A stretch of 64,000 bases of DNA from Cyprinodon diabolis. Lineage: Eukaryota > Chordata > Actinopteri > Cyprinodontiformes > Cyprinodontidae. The notes under the pieces are model-generated. The model was not told where the DNA came from, did no database searches, and saw nothing but the letters and a program-made list of their open reading frames with translations. Shown piece after piece: positions 22,678-35,491 of this stretch (position 1 is its first letter; the number at the start of each line of letters is the position of its first letter). The position numbers were made by a program, and so were the translations under genes. The stretch lies in NCBI GenBank assembly GCA_030533445.1, contig JARPUW010000513.1:62001-126000 (forward strand), read 5' to 3'.

Positions 22678-25600
22678 ACGGTTTTTGTATAATCAGACCT
22701 CAAGCGCCACAAAGTTTTAGCAAAATCCAGCCTGCTAGAGTGGAGCAACTGAAAAGCTAGAGTGTGAGGCAGGCGTTTTTTAAACACAAAAAAACATTTT
22801 AAACTCGCCCTCACGGCCACATATTTATAGCTAGAGTCACCATTTTTGGTCAGTTTGTAGACTGAAATCTCTGGACCCACACAATATCTTCGGAATTACG
22901 GTAGGATTAATACTTTTCCTTAAAAACCCTCCAGACCGACCTAAAGTCGATGAAAATCAGAGCCGTTTTTCATTGGTTTTGGAGCAGAAGAGGGGAGAAA
23001 AACGAATCAGACTATGTGTTTTAAACTCGTCATAAATATTTTTCTGAATGACACACATACACCAAAGTTGGCATAGTTGGAGTCGAAGGATGGCTGACGC
23101 TCACGGTGAAAAAATATTTTGAATAACTCATACGGTTTTTGCTCAGCAGTCGTTTGTTCGGAGGACATTTTAAGCAGCTGAAAGCTGGGGGAGAGTGTCC
23201 TGCTGCAGCTAGCTCAATTAGAAGATCAGGTGTGACAAAACGTTTTTTCTTTTTCTTTCTCTTCCCATTCAGGTTGTAGATGACCTACAGCCATGAAAGT
23301 TACTCCAATTGAAGACAAGATATAGCTGTCGCTTAGATAAAAATAATTTTTCAGATACCTTTTACGGTTTTTACTCAGCAGTCGTTTGTTCGGAGGGGTG
23401 CTTTAGCAGCTAAAAGGTGAGTGAGAGTGAGGTCCTGCAGTTCAAACAAAGGGAGGAGCAGGTGGGCCAACCATTTTGTTTGTGCTTCGTTTTGGGTTGT
23501 GAAAGACCTACAGACATGAAGGTTACCCCAGTCTGAGACAAAGGATAGATGTTGCTTTCACTGAAAGAATTTTTCAGATATCTTTTACGGTTTTTGCTCA
23601 GCAGTCGTTTGTTCGGAGGGTAAGCACCTGGAAGCTAGCTGACAGTTAGCTTCTGCAGCAGCCTGCTAGAGTGCAGCTGCTGAAATCTTAGTGTGAGGCG
23701 GCCATTCTTTTAAGATCAAACATCTTATTCTCGCCCTCACGGCCACATATTTGGAGCTACAGTCACCATTTTTGGTCAGTTTGTAGACTGAAACCTCTGG
23801 ACTCACACAATGTCTTCGGAATTACGGTAGGATTAATACTTTTCCTTAAAAACCGTCCAGACCAACCTAAAGTCGATGAGAGTTTCAGCCTTTCTCTATT
23901 CTTTTTGAGCTGAAGATGGGAGAGAAACGAATCAGACTATGTGTTTTCAACTCGTCATAAATATTTTTCTGAATGACACACATACACCAAAGTTGGTATA
24001 GTTGGAGTCGAAGGATTGCTGATGCTCATGGTGAAAATGTTTTTTGAATAACTCATACGGTTTTTGATCAGTAGTCGTTTGTTCGGTGCCGTTCTTCCCA
24101 TACAAAAAAGCCTGGGAAGAAGAAACCAATAGTGAGTGCAGCTGTTGTCTGTGTCAGTGAGAGGCTCGTTAAGCGTTGTCAAGGTTACCAAGCTTCAAAC
24201 AGATTTTACCTCTGCTGTTTTAAACAGCACATATTAATCTAATGGAGGGTGAAAGGACTGATTTAACATTGGGAAATGGATACTATATGACTGCTGTCCA
24301 TGACACTTCCCTTGCCACTCAGCACTGATAGACTTTCAAAATAAGACTCCAGGGACCCTACAAAATAAAAGCCTCTATATTTTTTACATATATTTATTGC
24401 CCTATATGGCTCAACATTATGACCCAAACTCAACCCCGTTTTAGAGAATAGACTCTAGGAGACTGTTTAAAACACACCCTGTAGCAAATTTCAAAATAAA
24501 AGCCTCCCATTTCCGCTTCATCTACTGCCCTAATAACATGGAAAAAGAGTGATTTAACGATTGGAAAGTAATCAACTATCATTGACGGGTCTGAACATTT
24601 TCTATAAACACAACTCTGTTGGACTTTCAAAATAAGACTCCAGGGACCCTACAAAATAAAAGCCTCTAGATTATACTAATGCATTAATTGATGCAAATGG
24701 CTCAACATTATGACCCAAACTCTTCCAGGTTGTTTTTATTAGACTCTAGTGACCTTTTCAAAACACACCCAGAGCAAATTTCACAATAAAAGTCTCCCAT
24801 TTACTCTGTAATACAGCAACTATTCACCTAATAACATGGAAAACCAGTGATTTAACATTTGGAAATGGATTCTATATCACTGCTGGGCGTGACCCATCTT
24901 TTGATGCACATTCATGATAGACTTTCAAAATAAGACTACAAGGACTCTACAGAATAAAAGCCTCTTCCTTATACACACTCATACATTCTGGCATATTGCT
25001 CATTGCCATTGGTGATTTCATCACTGCAATGGCTCTTAGAAGGCGGGCGGAGCCCGCCAATGGTAACAGGCGGGCGGAGCCCGCCAAAGGTGATTACATC
25101 ACTGCAATGGCTCTTAGCAGGCGGGCGGAGCCCGCCATTGGTGATTTCATCACTGCAATGGCTCTTAGAAGGCGGGCAGAGCCCGCCATTGGTGATTTTT
25201 TTCTTCACTGAGATGGCTCCTAGCAGGCGGGCGAAGCCCGCCAACTGGGCTTTACCCACTGTGTTTCAATATGGACAACCCATATTACCCTTGTGCATCA
25301 TACGCTGTGCACGTCTATTTCCCAGATTTCAGCACAAGTGGCACACAGCTTTCTTTGCCCATGAACTTGCCCTCTTTCCTTCCCTCAGCAGCCCTCAAAG
25401 GCGTAAGCAGTTGGTCTGGGGAGCCCCGACGTCACTTGCCAGGGCCGTATTGGCCCGGTTCCCCAGACGGGCAGTAGGTGGCCCCCCTCAAAATTTCTTT
25501 AGAAATTTTCTAGTTATTATAATTCTCCCGTATACCCAAAACTTCGGCACGTAACTAGTCCCGCACGGTTTGGCGGATCGGGCCCAAAGTTGGCACACGC

Positions 25601-25845
25601 GTTGGGACCAATGGGGTGATGTGTGCTTGTATAAAACTTTCTCATTAGTCCGAAGGTTTGCGAATTATTAGCGAAAACGTCGCAAAAAAATCCCATAGGA
25701 AATGAATGGGGAGAGGAAAAAAAAAGCATTAAAAACAGCACTTCACTGTGTCGGCATACATTCACCTAGAAAAACAGTTTGAAGCTCAGTTTGTAGATAA
25801 ATCCTTCGTCTATTTAAAACTGAAGACGGTATGTTGATAACTGCT
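22678..25845. repeat. Satellite unit 8 (3168 bp), G-type
   Basis: First half matches units 3, 5 and 13. Its second half is shared with unit 10: CACCCTGTAGC near 24474, CACAGCTTTCTTTGCC near 25344, no M cassette, CGCGTTGGG, and the rare tail variant AGCATTAAAAAC near 25727. GC cluster 25042-25242. Confidence 0.95.
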
Positions 25846-28800
25846 ACGGTTTTTGTATAATCAGACCTCAAGCGCCACAAAGTTTTAGCAAAATCCAGCC
25901 TGCTAGAGTGGAGCAACTGAAAAGCTAGAGTGTGAGGCAGGCGTTTTTTAAACACAAAAAAACATTTTAAACTCGCCCTCACGGCCACATATTTATAGCT
26001 AGAGTCACCATTTTTGGTCAGTTTGTAGACTGAAATCTCTGGACCCACACAATATCTTCGGAATTACGGTAGGATTAATACTTTTCCTTAAAAACCCTCC
26101 AGACCGACCTAAAGTCGATGAAAATCAGAGCCGTTTTTCATTGGTTTTGGAGCAGAAGAGGGGAGAAAAACGAATCAGACTATGTGTTTTAAACTCGTCA
26201 TAAATATTTTTCTGAATGACACACATACACCAAAGTTGGCATAGTTGGAGTCGAAGGATGACTGACGCTCACGGTGAAAAAATTTTTTGAATAACTCATA
26301 CGGTTTTTGCTCAGCAGTCGTTTGTTCGGAGGACATTTTAAGCAGCTGAAAGCTGAGTGACAGTGACCTGCTGCAGCTAGCTCAATTAGAAGCTTAGGTG
26401 TGATGAAACGTTTTTTCTTTTTCTTTCTCTTCCCATTCAGTTTGTAGATGATCTACAGCCATGAAAGTTACTCCAATTGAAGACAAGATATAGCTGTCGC
26501 TTAGATAAAAAGAATTTTTCAGATACCTTTTACGGTTTTTACTCAGCAGTCGTTTGTTCGGAGGGGTGCTTTAGCAGCTAAAAGGTGAGTGAGAGTGAGG
26601 TCCTGCAGTTCAAACAAAGGGAGGAGCAGGTGGGCCAACCATTTTGTTTGTGCTTCGTTTTGGGTTGTGAAAGACCTACAGACATGAAGGTTACCCCAGT
26701 CTGAGACAAAGGATAGATGTTGCTTTCACTGAAAGAATTTTTCAGATACCTTTTACGGTTTTTGCTCAGCAGTCGTTTGTTCGGAGGGTAAGCACCTGGA
26801 AGCTAGCTGACAGTTAGCTTCTGCAGCAGCCTGCTAGAGTGCAGCTGCTGAAATCTTAGTGTGAGGCGGCCATTTTTTTAAGATCAAACATCTTATTCTC
26901 GCCCTCACGGCCACATATTTGGAGCTACAGTCACCATTTTTGGTCAGTTTGTAGACTGAAACCTCTGGACTCACACAATGTCTTCGGAATTACGGTAGGA
27001 TTAATACTTTTCCTTAAAAACCCTCCAGACCAACCTAAAGTCGATGAGAGTTTCAGCCTTTCTCTATTCTTTTTGAGCTGAAGATGGGAGAGAAACGAAT
27101 CAGACTATGTGTTTTCAACTCGTTATAAATATTTTTCTGAATGACACACATACACCAAAGTTGGTATAGTGTGAGTCGAAGGATTGCTGATGCTCATGGT
27201 GAAAATGTTTTTTGAATAACTCATACGGTTTTTGATCAGTAGTCGTTTGTTCGGTGCCGTTCTTCCCATACAAAAAAGCCTGGGAAGAAGAAACCAATAG
27301 TGAGTGCAGCTGTTGTCTGTGTCAGTGAGAGGCTCGTTAAGCGTTGTCAAGGTTACCAAGCTTCAAACAGATTTTACCTCTGCTGTTTTAAACAGCACAT
27401 ATTAATCTAATGGAGGGTGAAAGGACTGATTTAACATTGGGAAATGGATACTATATGACTGCTGTCCATGACACTTCCCTTGCCACTCAGCACTGATAGA
27501 CTTTCAAAATAAGACTCCAGGGACCCTACAAAATAAAAGCCTCTATATTTTTTACATATATTTATTGCCCTATATGGCTCAACATTATGACCCAAACTCA
27601 ACCCCGTTTTAGAGAATAGACTCTAGGAGACTGTTTAAAACACACCCTATAGCAAATTTCAAAATAAAAGCCTCCCATTTCCGCTTCATCTACTGCCCTA
27701 ATAACATGGAAAAAGAGTGATTTAACGATTGGAAAGTAATCAACTATCATTGACGGGTCTGAACATTTTCTATAAACACAACTCTGTTGGACTTTCAAAA
27801 TAAGACTCCAGGGACCCTACAAAATAAAAGCCTCTAGATTATACTAATGCATTAATTGATGCAAATGGCTCAACATTATGACCCAAACTCTTCCAGGTTG
27901 TTTTTATTAGACTCTAGTGACCTTTTCAAAACACACCCAGAGCAAATTTCACAATAAAAGTCTCCCATTTACTCTGTAATACAGCAACTATTCACCTAAT
28001 AACATGGAAAACCAGTGATTTCACATTTGGAAATGGATTCTATATCACTGCTGGGCGTGACCCATCTTTTGATGCACATTCATGATAGACTTTCAAAATA
28101 AGACTACAAGGACTCTACAGAATAAAAGCCTCTTCCTTATACACACTCATACATTCTGGCATATTGCTCATTGCCATTGGTGATTTCATCACTGCAATGG
28201 CTCTTAGAAGGCGGGCGGAGCCCGCCAATGGTAACAGGCGGGCAGAGCCCGCCAAAGGTGATTACATCACTGCAATGGCTCTTAGCAGGCGGGCGGAGCC
28301 CGCCATTGGTGATTTCATCACTGCAATGGCTCTTAGAAGGCGGGCAGAGCCCGCCATTGGTGATTTTTTTCTTCACTGAGATGGATCCCAGAAGGCGGGC
28401 GAAGCCCGCAAACTGGGCTTTACCCACTGTGTTTCAATATGGACAACCCATATTACCCTTGTGCATCATACGCTGTGCACGTCTATTTCCCAGATTTCAG
28501 CACAAGTGGCACACAGCTCTCTTTGCCCATAAACTTGCCCTCTTTCCTTCCCTCAGCAGCCCTCAAAGGCGTAAGCAGTTGGTCTGGGGAGCCCCGAAGT
28601 CACTTGCCAGGGCCGTATTGGCCCGGTTCCCCAGACGGGCAGTAGGTGGCCCCCCTCAAAATTTCTTTAGAAATTTTCTAGTTGGGGGGCCACATGCCGA
28701 AGGCATGGCCCACCTACTACTATTGCACATATTTATTCCGCGTATTATTATTATTATTATAATTCTCCCGTATACCCAAAACTTCGGCGCGTAACTAGTC

Positions 28801-29085
28801 CCGCACGGTTTGGCGGATCGGGCCCAAAGTTGGCACACGCGTCGGGACCAATGGGGTGATGTGTGCTTGTATAAAACTTTCTCATTAGTCCGAAGGTTTG
28901 CGAATTATTAGCGAAAACGTCGCAAAAAAATCCCATAGGAAATGAATGGGGAGAGGAAAAAAAAAGCATAAAAAACAGCACTTCACTGTGTCGGCATACA
29001 TTCACCTAGAAAAACAGTTTGAAGCTCAGTTTGTAGATAAATCCTTCGTCTATTTAAAACTGAAGACGGTATGTTGATAACTGCT
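25846..29085. repeat. Satellite unit 9 (3240 bp)
   Basis: Twin of unit 11, 6406 bp downstream. Shared rare features are GATGATCTACAGCC near 26449, CTCGTTATAAATA near 27120, TATAGTGTGAGTCG near 27166, GTGATTTCACATTTGG near 28015, TTTGCCCATAAACTTG near 28521 and CCCCGAAGTCAC near 28593. GC cluster 28210-28410, with AGA centre in the second palindrome where unit 11 has GGA. One M cassette. Confidence 0.95.
28684..28744. repeat. M cassette, unit 9 (one copy)
   Basis: Standard cassette followed by an ATT run; same arrangement as in unit 11. Confidence 0.85.
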
Positions 29086-32000
29086 ACGGTTTTTGTATAA
29101 TCAGACCTCAAGCGCCACAAAGTTTTAGCAAAATCCAGCCTGCTAGAGTGGAGCAACTGAAAAGCTAGAGTGTGAGGCAGGCGTTTTTTAAACACAAAAA
29201 AACATTTTAAACTCGCCCTCACGGCCACATATTTATAGCTAGAGTCACCATTTTTGGTCAGTTTGTAGACTGAAATCTCTGGACCCACACAATATCTTCG
29301 GAATTACGGTAGGATTAATACTTTTCCTTAAAAACCCTCCAGACCGACCTAAAGTCGATGAAAATCAGAGCCGTTTTTCATTGGTTTTGGAGCAGAAGAG
29401 GGGAGAAAAACGAATCCGACTATGTGTTTTAAACTCGTCATAAATATTTTTCTGAATGACACACATACACCAAAGTTGGCATAGTTGGAGTCGAAGGATG
29501 TCTGACGCTCACGGTGAAAAAATTTTTTGAATAACTCATACGGTTTTTGCTCAGCAGTCGTTTGTTCGGAGGACATTTTAAGCACCTGAAAGCTGAGTGA
29601 CAGTGACCTGCTGCAGCTAGCTCAATTAGAAGCTTAGGTGTGATGAAACGTTTTTTCTTTTTCTTTCTCTTCCCATTCAGTTTGTAGATGACCTACAGCC
29701 ATGAAAGTTACTCCAATTGAAGACAAGATATAGCTGTCGCTTAGATAAAAAGAATTTTTCAGACACCTTTTACGGTTTTTACTCAGCAGTCGTTTGTTCG
29801 GAGGGGTGCTTTAGCAGCTAAAAGGTGAGTGAGAGTGAGGTCCTGCAGTTCAAACAAAGGGAGGAGCAGGTGGGCCAACCATTTTGTTTGTGCTTCGTTT
29901 TGGGTTGTGAAAGACCTACAGACATGAAGGTTACCCCAGTCTGAGACAAAGGATAGATGTTGCTTTCACTGAAAGAATTTTTCAGATATCTTTTACGGTT
30001 TTTGCTCAGCAGTCGTTTGTTCGGAGGGTAAGCACCTGGAAGCTAGCTGACAGTTAGCTTCTGCAGCAGCCTGCTAGAGTGCAGCTGCTGAAATCTTAGT
30101 GTGAGGCGGCCATTTTTTTAAGATCAAACATCTTATTCTCGCCCTCACGGCCACATATTTGGAGCTACAGTCACCATTTTTGGTCAGTTTGTAGACTGAA
30201 ACCTCTGGACTCACACAATGTCTTCGGAATTACGGTAGGATTAATACTTTTCCTTAAAAACCCTCCAGACCAACCTAAAGTCGATGAGTTTCAGCCTTTC
30301 TCCATTCTTTTTGAGCTGAAGATGGGAGAGAAACGAATCAGACTATGTGTTTTCAAGTCGTCATAAATATTGTTCTGAATGACACACATACACCAAAGTT
30401 GGTATACTTGGAGTCGAAGGATTGCTGATGCTCATGGTGAAAATGTTTTTTGAATAACTCATACGGTTTTTGATCAGTAGTCGTTTGTTCGGTGCCGTTC
30501 TTCCCATACAAAAAAGCCTGGGAAGAAGAAACCAATAGTGAGTGCAGCTGTTGTCTGTGTCAGTGAGAGGCTCGTTAAGCGTTGTCAAGGTTACCAAGCT
30601 TCAAACAGATTTTACCTCTGCTGTTTTAAACAGCACATATTAATCTAATGGAGGGTGAAAGGACTGATTTAACATTGGGAAATGGATACTATATGACTGC
30701 TGTCCATGACACTTCCCTTGCCACTCAGCACTGATAGACTTTCAAAATAAGACTCCAGGGACCCTACAAAATAAAAGCCTCTATATTTTTTACATATATT
30801 TATTGCCCTATATGGCTCAACATTATGACCCAAACTCAACCCCGTTTTAGAGAATAGACTCTAGGAGACTGTTTAAAACACACCCTGTAGCAAATTTCAA
30901 AATAAAAGCCTCCCATTTCCGCTTCATCTACTGCCCTAATAACATGGAAAAAGAGTGATTTAACGATTGGAAAGTAATCAACTATCATTGACGGGTCTGA
31001 ACATTTTCTATAAACACAACTCTGTTGGACTTTCAAAATAAGACTCCAGGGACCCTACAAAATAAAAGCCTCTAGATTATACTAATGCATTAATTGATGC
31101 AAATGGCTCAACATTATGACCCAAACTCTTCCAGGTTGTTTTTATTAGACTCTAGTGACCTTTTCAAAACACACCCAGAGCAAATTTCACAATAAAAGTC
31201 TCCCATTTACTCTGTAATACAGCAACTATTCACCTAATAACATGGAAAACCAGTGATTTAACATTTGGAAATGGATTCTATATCACTGCTGGGCGTGACC
31301 CATCTTTTGATGCACATTCATGATAGACTTTCAAAATAAGACTACAAGGACTCTACAGAATAAAAGCCTCTTCCTTATACACACTCATACATTCTGGCAT
31401 ATTGCTCATTGCCATTGGTGATTTCATCACTGCAATGGCTCTTAGAAGGCGGGCGGAGCCCGCCAATGGTAACAGGCGGGCGGAGCCCGCCAAAGGTGAT
31501 TACATCACTGCAATGGCTCTTAGCAGGCGGGCGGAGCCCGCCATTGGTGATTTCATCACTGCAATGGCTCTTAGAAGGCGGGCAGAGCCCGCCATTGGTG
31601 ATTTTTTTCTTCACTGAGATGGCTCCTAGCAGGCGGGCGAAGCCCGCCAACTGGGCTTTACCCACTGTGTTTCAATATGGACAACCCATATTACCCTTGT
31701 GCATCATACGCTGTGCACGTCTATTTCCCAGATTTCAGCACAAGTGGCACACAGCTTTCTTTGCCCATGAACTTGCCCTCTTTCCTTCCCTCAGCAGCCC
31801 TCAAAGGCGTAAGCAGTTGGTCTGGGGAGCCCCGACGTCACTTGCCAGGGCCGTATTGGCCCGGTTCCCCAGACGGGCAGTAGGTGGCCCCCCTCAAAAT
31901 TTCTTTAGAAATTTTCTAGTTATTATAATTCTCCCGTATACCCAAAACTTCGGCACGTAACTAGTCCCGCACGGTTTGGCGGATCGGGCCCAAAGTTGGC

Positions 32001-32251
32001 ACACGCGTTGGGACCAATGGGGTGATGTGTGCTTGTATAAAACTTTCTCATTAGTCCGAAGGTTTGCGAATTATTAGCGAAAACGTCGCAAAAAAATCCC
32101 ATAGGAAATGAATGGGGAGAGGAAAAAAAAAGCATTAAAAACAGCACTTCACTGTGTCGGCATACATTCACCTAGAAAAACAGTTTGAAGCTCAGTTTGT
32201 AGATAAATCCTTCGTCTATTTAAAACTGAAGACGGTATGTTGATAACTGCT
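29086..32251. repeat. Satellite unit 10 (3166 bp)
   Basis: First half matches unit 12 (GATGTCTGACG near 29497, TTCAGACACCTTTTACGG near 29757, GATGAGTTTCAGCC near 30284, TATTGTTCTG near 30368, GGTATACTTGG near 30402). Its second half matches unit 8. It is two bases shorter than the common 3168-bp form because of the GATGAGTTTC variant. GC cluster 31448-31648; no M cassette. Confidence 0.95.
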
Positions 32252-35200
32252 ACGGTTTTTGTATAATCAGACCTCAAGCGCCACAAAGTTTTAGCAAAAT
32301 CCAGCCTGCTAGAGTGGAGCAACTGAAAAGCTAGAGTGTGAGGCAGGCGTTTTTTAAACACAAAAAAACATTTTAAACTCGCCCTCACGGCCACATATTT
32401 ATAGCTAGAGTCACCATTTTTGGTCAGTTTGTAGACTGAAATCTCTGGACCCACACAATATCTTCGGAATTACGGTAGGATTAATACTTTTCCTTAAAAA
32501 CCCTCCAGACCGACCTAAAGTCGATGAAAATCAGAGCCGTTTTTCATTGGTTTTGGAGCAGAAGAGGGGAGAAAAACGAATCAGACTATGTGTTTTAAAC
32601 TCGTCATAAATATTTTTCTGAATGACACACATACACCAAAGTTGGCATAGTTGGAGTCGAAGGATGACTGACGCTCACGGTGAAAAAATTTTTTGAATAA
32701 CTCATACGGTTTTTGCTCAGCAGTCGTTTGTTCGGAGGACATTTTAAGCAGCTGAAAGCTGAGTGACAGTGACCTGCTGCAGCTAGCTCAATTAGAAGCT
32801 TAGGTGTGATGAAACGTTTTTTCTTTTTCTTTCTCTTCCCATTCAGTTTGTAGATGATCTACAGCCATGAAAGTTACTCCAATTGAAGACAAGATATAGC
32901 TGTCGCTTAGATAAAAAGAATTTTTCAGATACCTTTTACGGTTTTTACTCAGCAGTCGTTTGTTCGGAGGGGTGCTTTAGCAGCTAAAAGGTGAGTGAGA
33001 GTGAGGTCCTGCAGTTCAAACAAAGGGAGGAGCAGGTGGGCCAACCATTTTGTTTGTGCTTCGTTTTGGGTTGTGAAAGACCTACAGACATGAAGGTTAC
33101 CCCAGTCTGAGACAAAGGATAGATGTTGCTTTCACTGAAAGAATTTTTCAGATACCTTTTACGGTTTTTGCTCAGCAGTCGTTTGTTCGGAGGGTAAGCA
33201 CCTGGAAGCTAGCTGACAGTTAGCTTCTGCAGCAGCCTGCTAGAGTGCAGCTGCTGAAATCTTAGTGTGAGGCGGCCATTTTTTTAAGATCAAACATCTT
33301 ATTCTCGCCCTCACGGCCACATATTTGGAGCTACAGTCACCATTTTTGGTCAGTTTGTAGACTGAAACCTCTGGACTCACACAATGTCTTCGGAATTACG
33401 GTAGGATTAATACTTTTCCTTAAAAACCCTCCAGACCAACCTAAAGTCGATGAGAGTTTCAGCCTTTCTCTATTCTTTTTGAGCTGAAGATGGGAGAGAA
33501 ACGAATCAGACTATGTGTTTTCAACTCGTTATAAATATTTTTCTGAATGACACACATACACCAAAGTTGGTATAGTGTGAGTCGAAGGATTGCTGATGCT
33601 CATGGTGAAAATGTTTTTTGAATAACTCATACGGTTTTTGATCAGTAGTCGTTTGTTCGGTGCCGTTCTTCCCATACAAAAAAGCCTGGGAAGAAGAAAC
33701 CAATAGTGAGTGCAGCTGTTGTCTGTGTCAGTGAGAGGCTCGTTAAGCGTTGTCAAGGTTACCAAGCTTCAAACAGATTTTACCTCTGCTGTTTTAAACA
33801 GCACATATTAATCTAATGGAGGGTGAAAGGACTGATTTAACATTGGGAAATGGATACTATATGACTGCTGTCCATGACACTTCCCTTGCCACTCAGCACT
33901 GATAGACTTTCAAAATAAGACTCCAGGGACCCTACAAAATAAAAGCCTCTATATTTTTTACATATATTTATTGCCCTATATGGCTCAACATTATGACCCA
34001 AACTCAACCCCGTTTTAGAGAATAGACTCTAGGAGACTGTTTAAAACACACCCTATAGCAAATTTCAAAATAAAAGCCTCCCATTTCCGCTTCATCTACT
34101 GCCCTAATAACATGGAAAAAGAGTGATTTAACGATTGGAAAGTAATCAACTATCATTGACGGGTCTGAACATTTTCTATAAACACAACTCTGTTGGACTT
34201 TCAAAATAAGACTCCAGGGACCCTACAAAATAAAAGCCTCTAGATTATACTAATGCATTAATTGATGCAAATGGCTCAACATTATGACCCAAACTCTTCC
34301 AGGTTGTTTTTATTAGACTCTAGTGACCTTTTCAAAACACACCCAGAGCAAATTTCACAATAAAAGTCTCCCATTTACTCTGTAATACAGCAACTATTCA
34401 CCTAATAACATGGAAAACCAGTGATTTCACATTTGGAAATGGATTCTATATCACTGCTGGGCGTGACCCATCTTTTGATGCACATTCATGATAGACTTTC
34501 AAAATAAGACTACAAGGACTCTACAGAATAAAAGCCTCTTCCTTATACACACTCATACATTCTGGCATATTGCTCATTGCCATTGGTGATTTCATCACTG
34601 CAATGGCTCTTAGAAGGCGGGCGGAGCCCGCCAATGGTAACAGGCGGGCGGAGCCCGCCAAAGGTGATTACATCACTGCAATGGCTCTTAGCAGGCGGGC
34701 GGAGCCCGCCATTGGTGATTTCATCACTGCAATGGCTCTTAGAAGGCGGGCAGAGCCCGCCATTGGTGATTTTTTTCTTCACTGAGATGGATCCCAGAAG
34801 GCGGGCGAAGCCCGCAAACTGGGCTTTACCCACTGTGTTTCAATATGGACAACCCATATTACCCTTGTGCATCATACGCTGTGCACGTCTATTTCCCAGA
34901 TTTCAGCACAAGTGGCACACAGCTCTCTTTGCCCATAAACTTGCCCTCTTTCCTTCCCTCAGCAGCCCTCAAAGGCGTAAGCAGTTGGTCTGGGGAGCCC
35001 CGAAGTCACTTGCCAGGGCCGTATTGGCCCGGTTCCCCAGACGGGCAGTAGGTGGCCCCCCTCAAAATTTCTTTAGAAATTTTCTAGTTGGGGGGCCACA
35101 TGCCGAAGGCATGGCCCACCTACTACTATTGCACATATTTATTCCGCGTATTATTATTATTATTATAATTCTCCCGTATACCCAAAACTTCGGCGCGTAA

Positions 35201-35491
35201 CTAGTCCCGCACGGTTTGGCGGATCGGGCCCAAAGTTGGCACACGCGTCGGGACCAATGGGGTGATGTGTGCTTGTATAAAACTTTCTCATTAGTCCGAA
35301 GGTTTGCGAATTATTAGCGAAAACGTCGCAAAAAAATCCCATAGGAAATGAATGGGGAGAGGAAAAAAAAAGCATAAAAAACAGCACTTCACTGTGTCGG
35401 CATACATTCACCTAGAAAAACAGTTTGAAGCTCAGTTTGTAGATAAATCCTTCGTCTATTTAAAACTGAAGACGGTATGTTGATAACTGCT
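32252..35491. repeat. Satellite unit 11 (3240 bp)
   Basis: Copy of unit 9 at a 6406-bp offset with the same rare variants (GATGATCTACAGCC near 32855, TATAGTGTGAGTCG near 33572, GTGATTTCACATTTGG near 34421). GC cluster 34616-34816. One M cassette. Confidence 0.95.
35090..35150. repeat. M cassette, unit 11 (one copy)
   Basis: Standard cassette followed by an ATT run, as in unit 9. Confidence 0.85.
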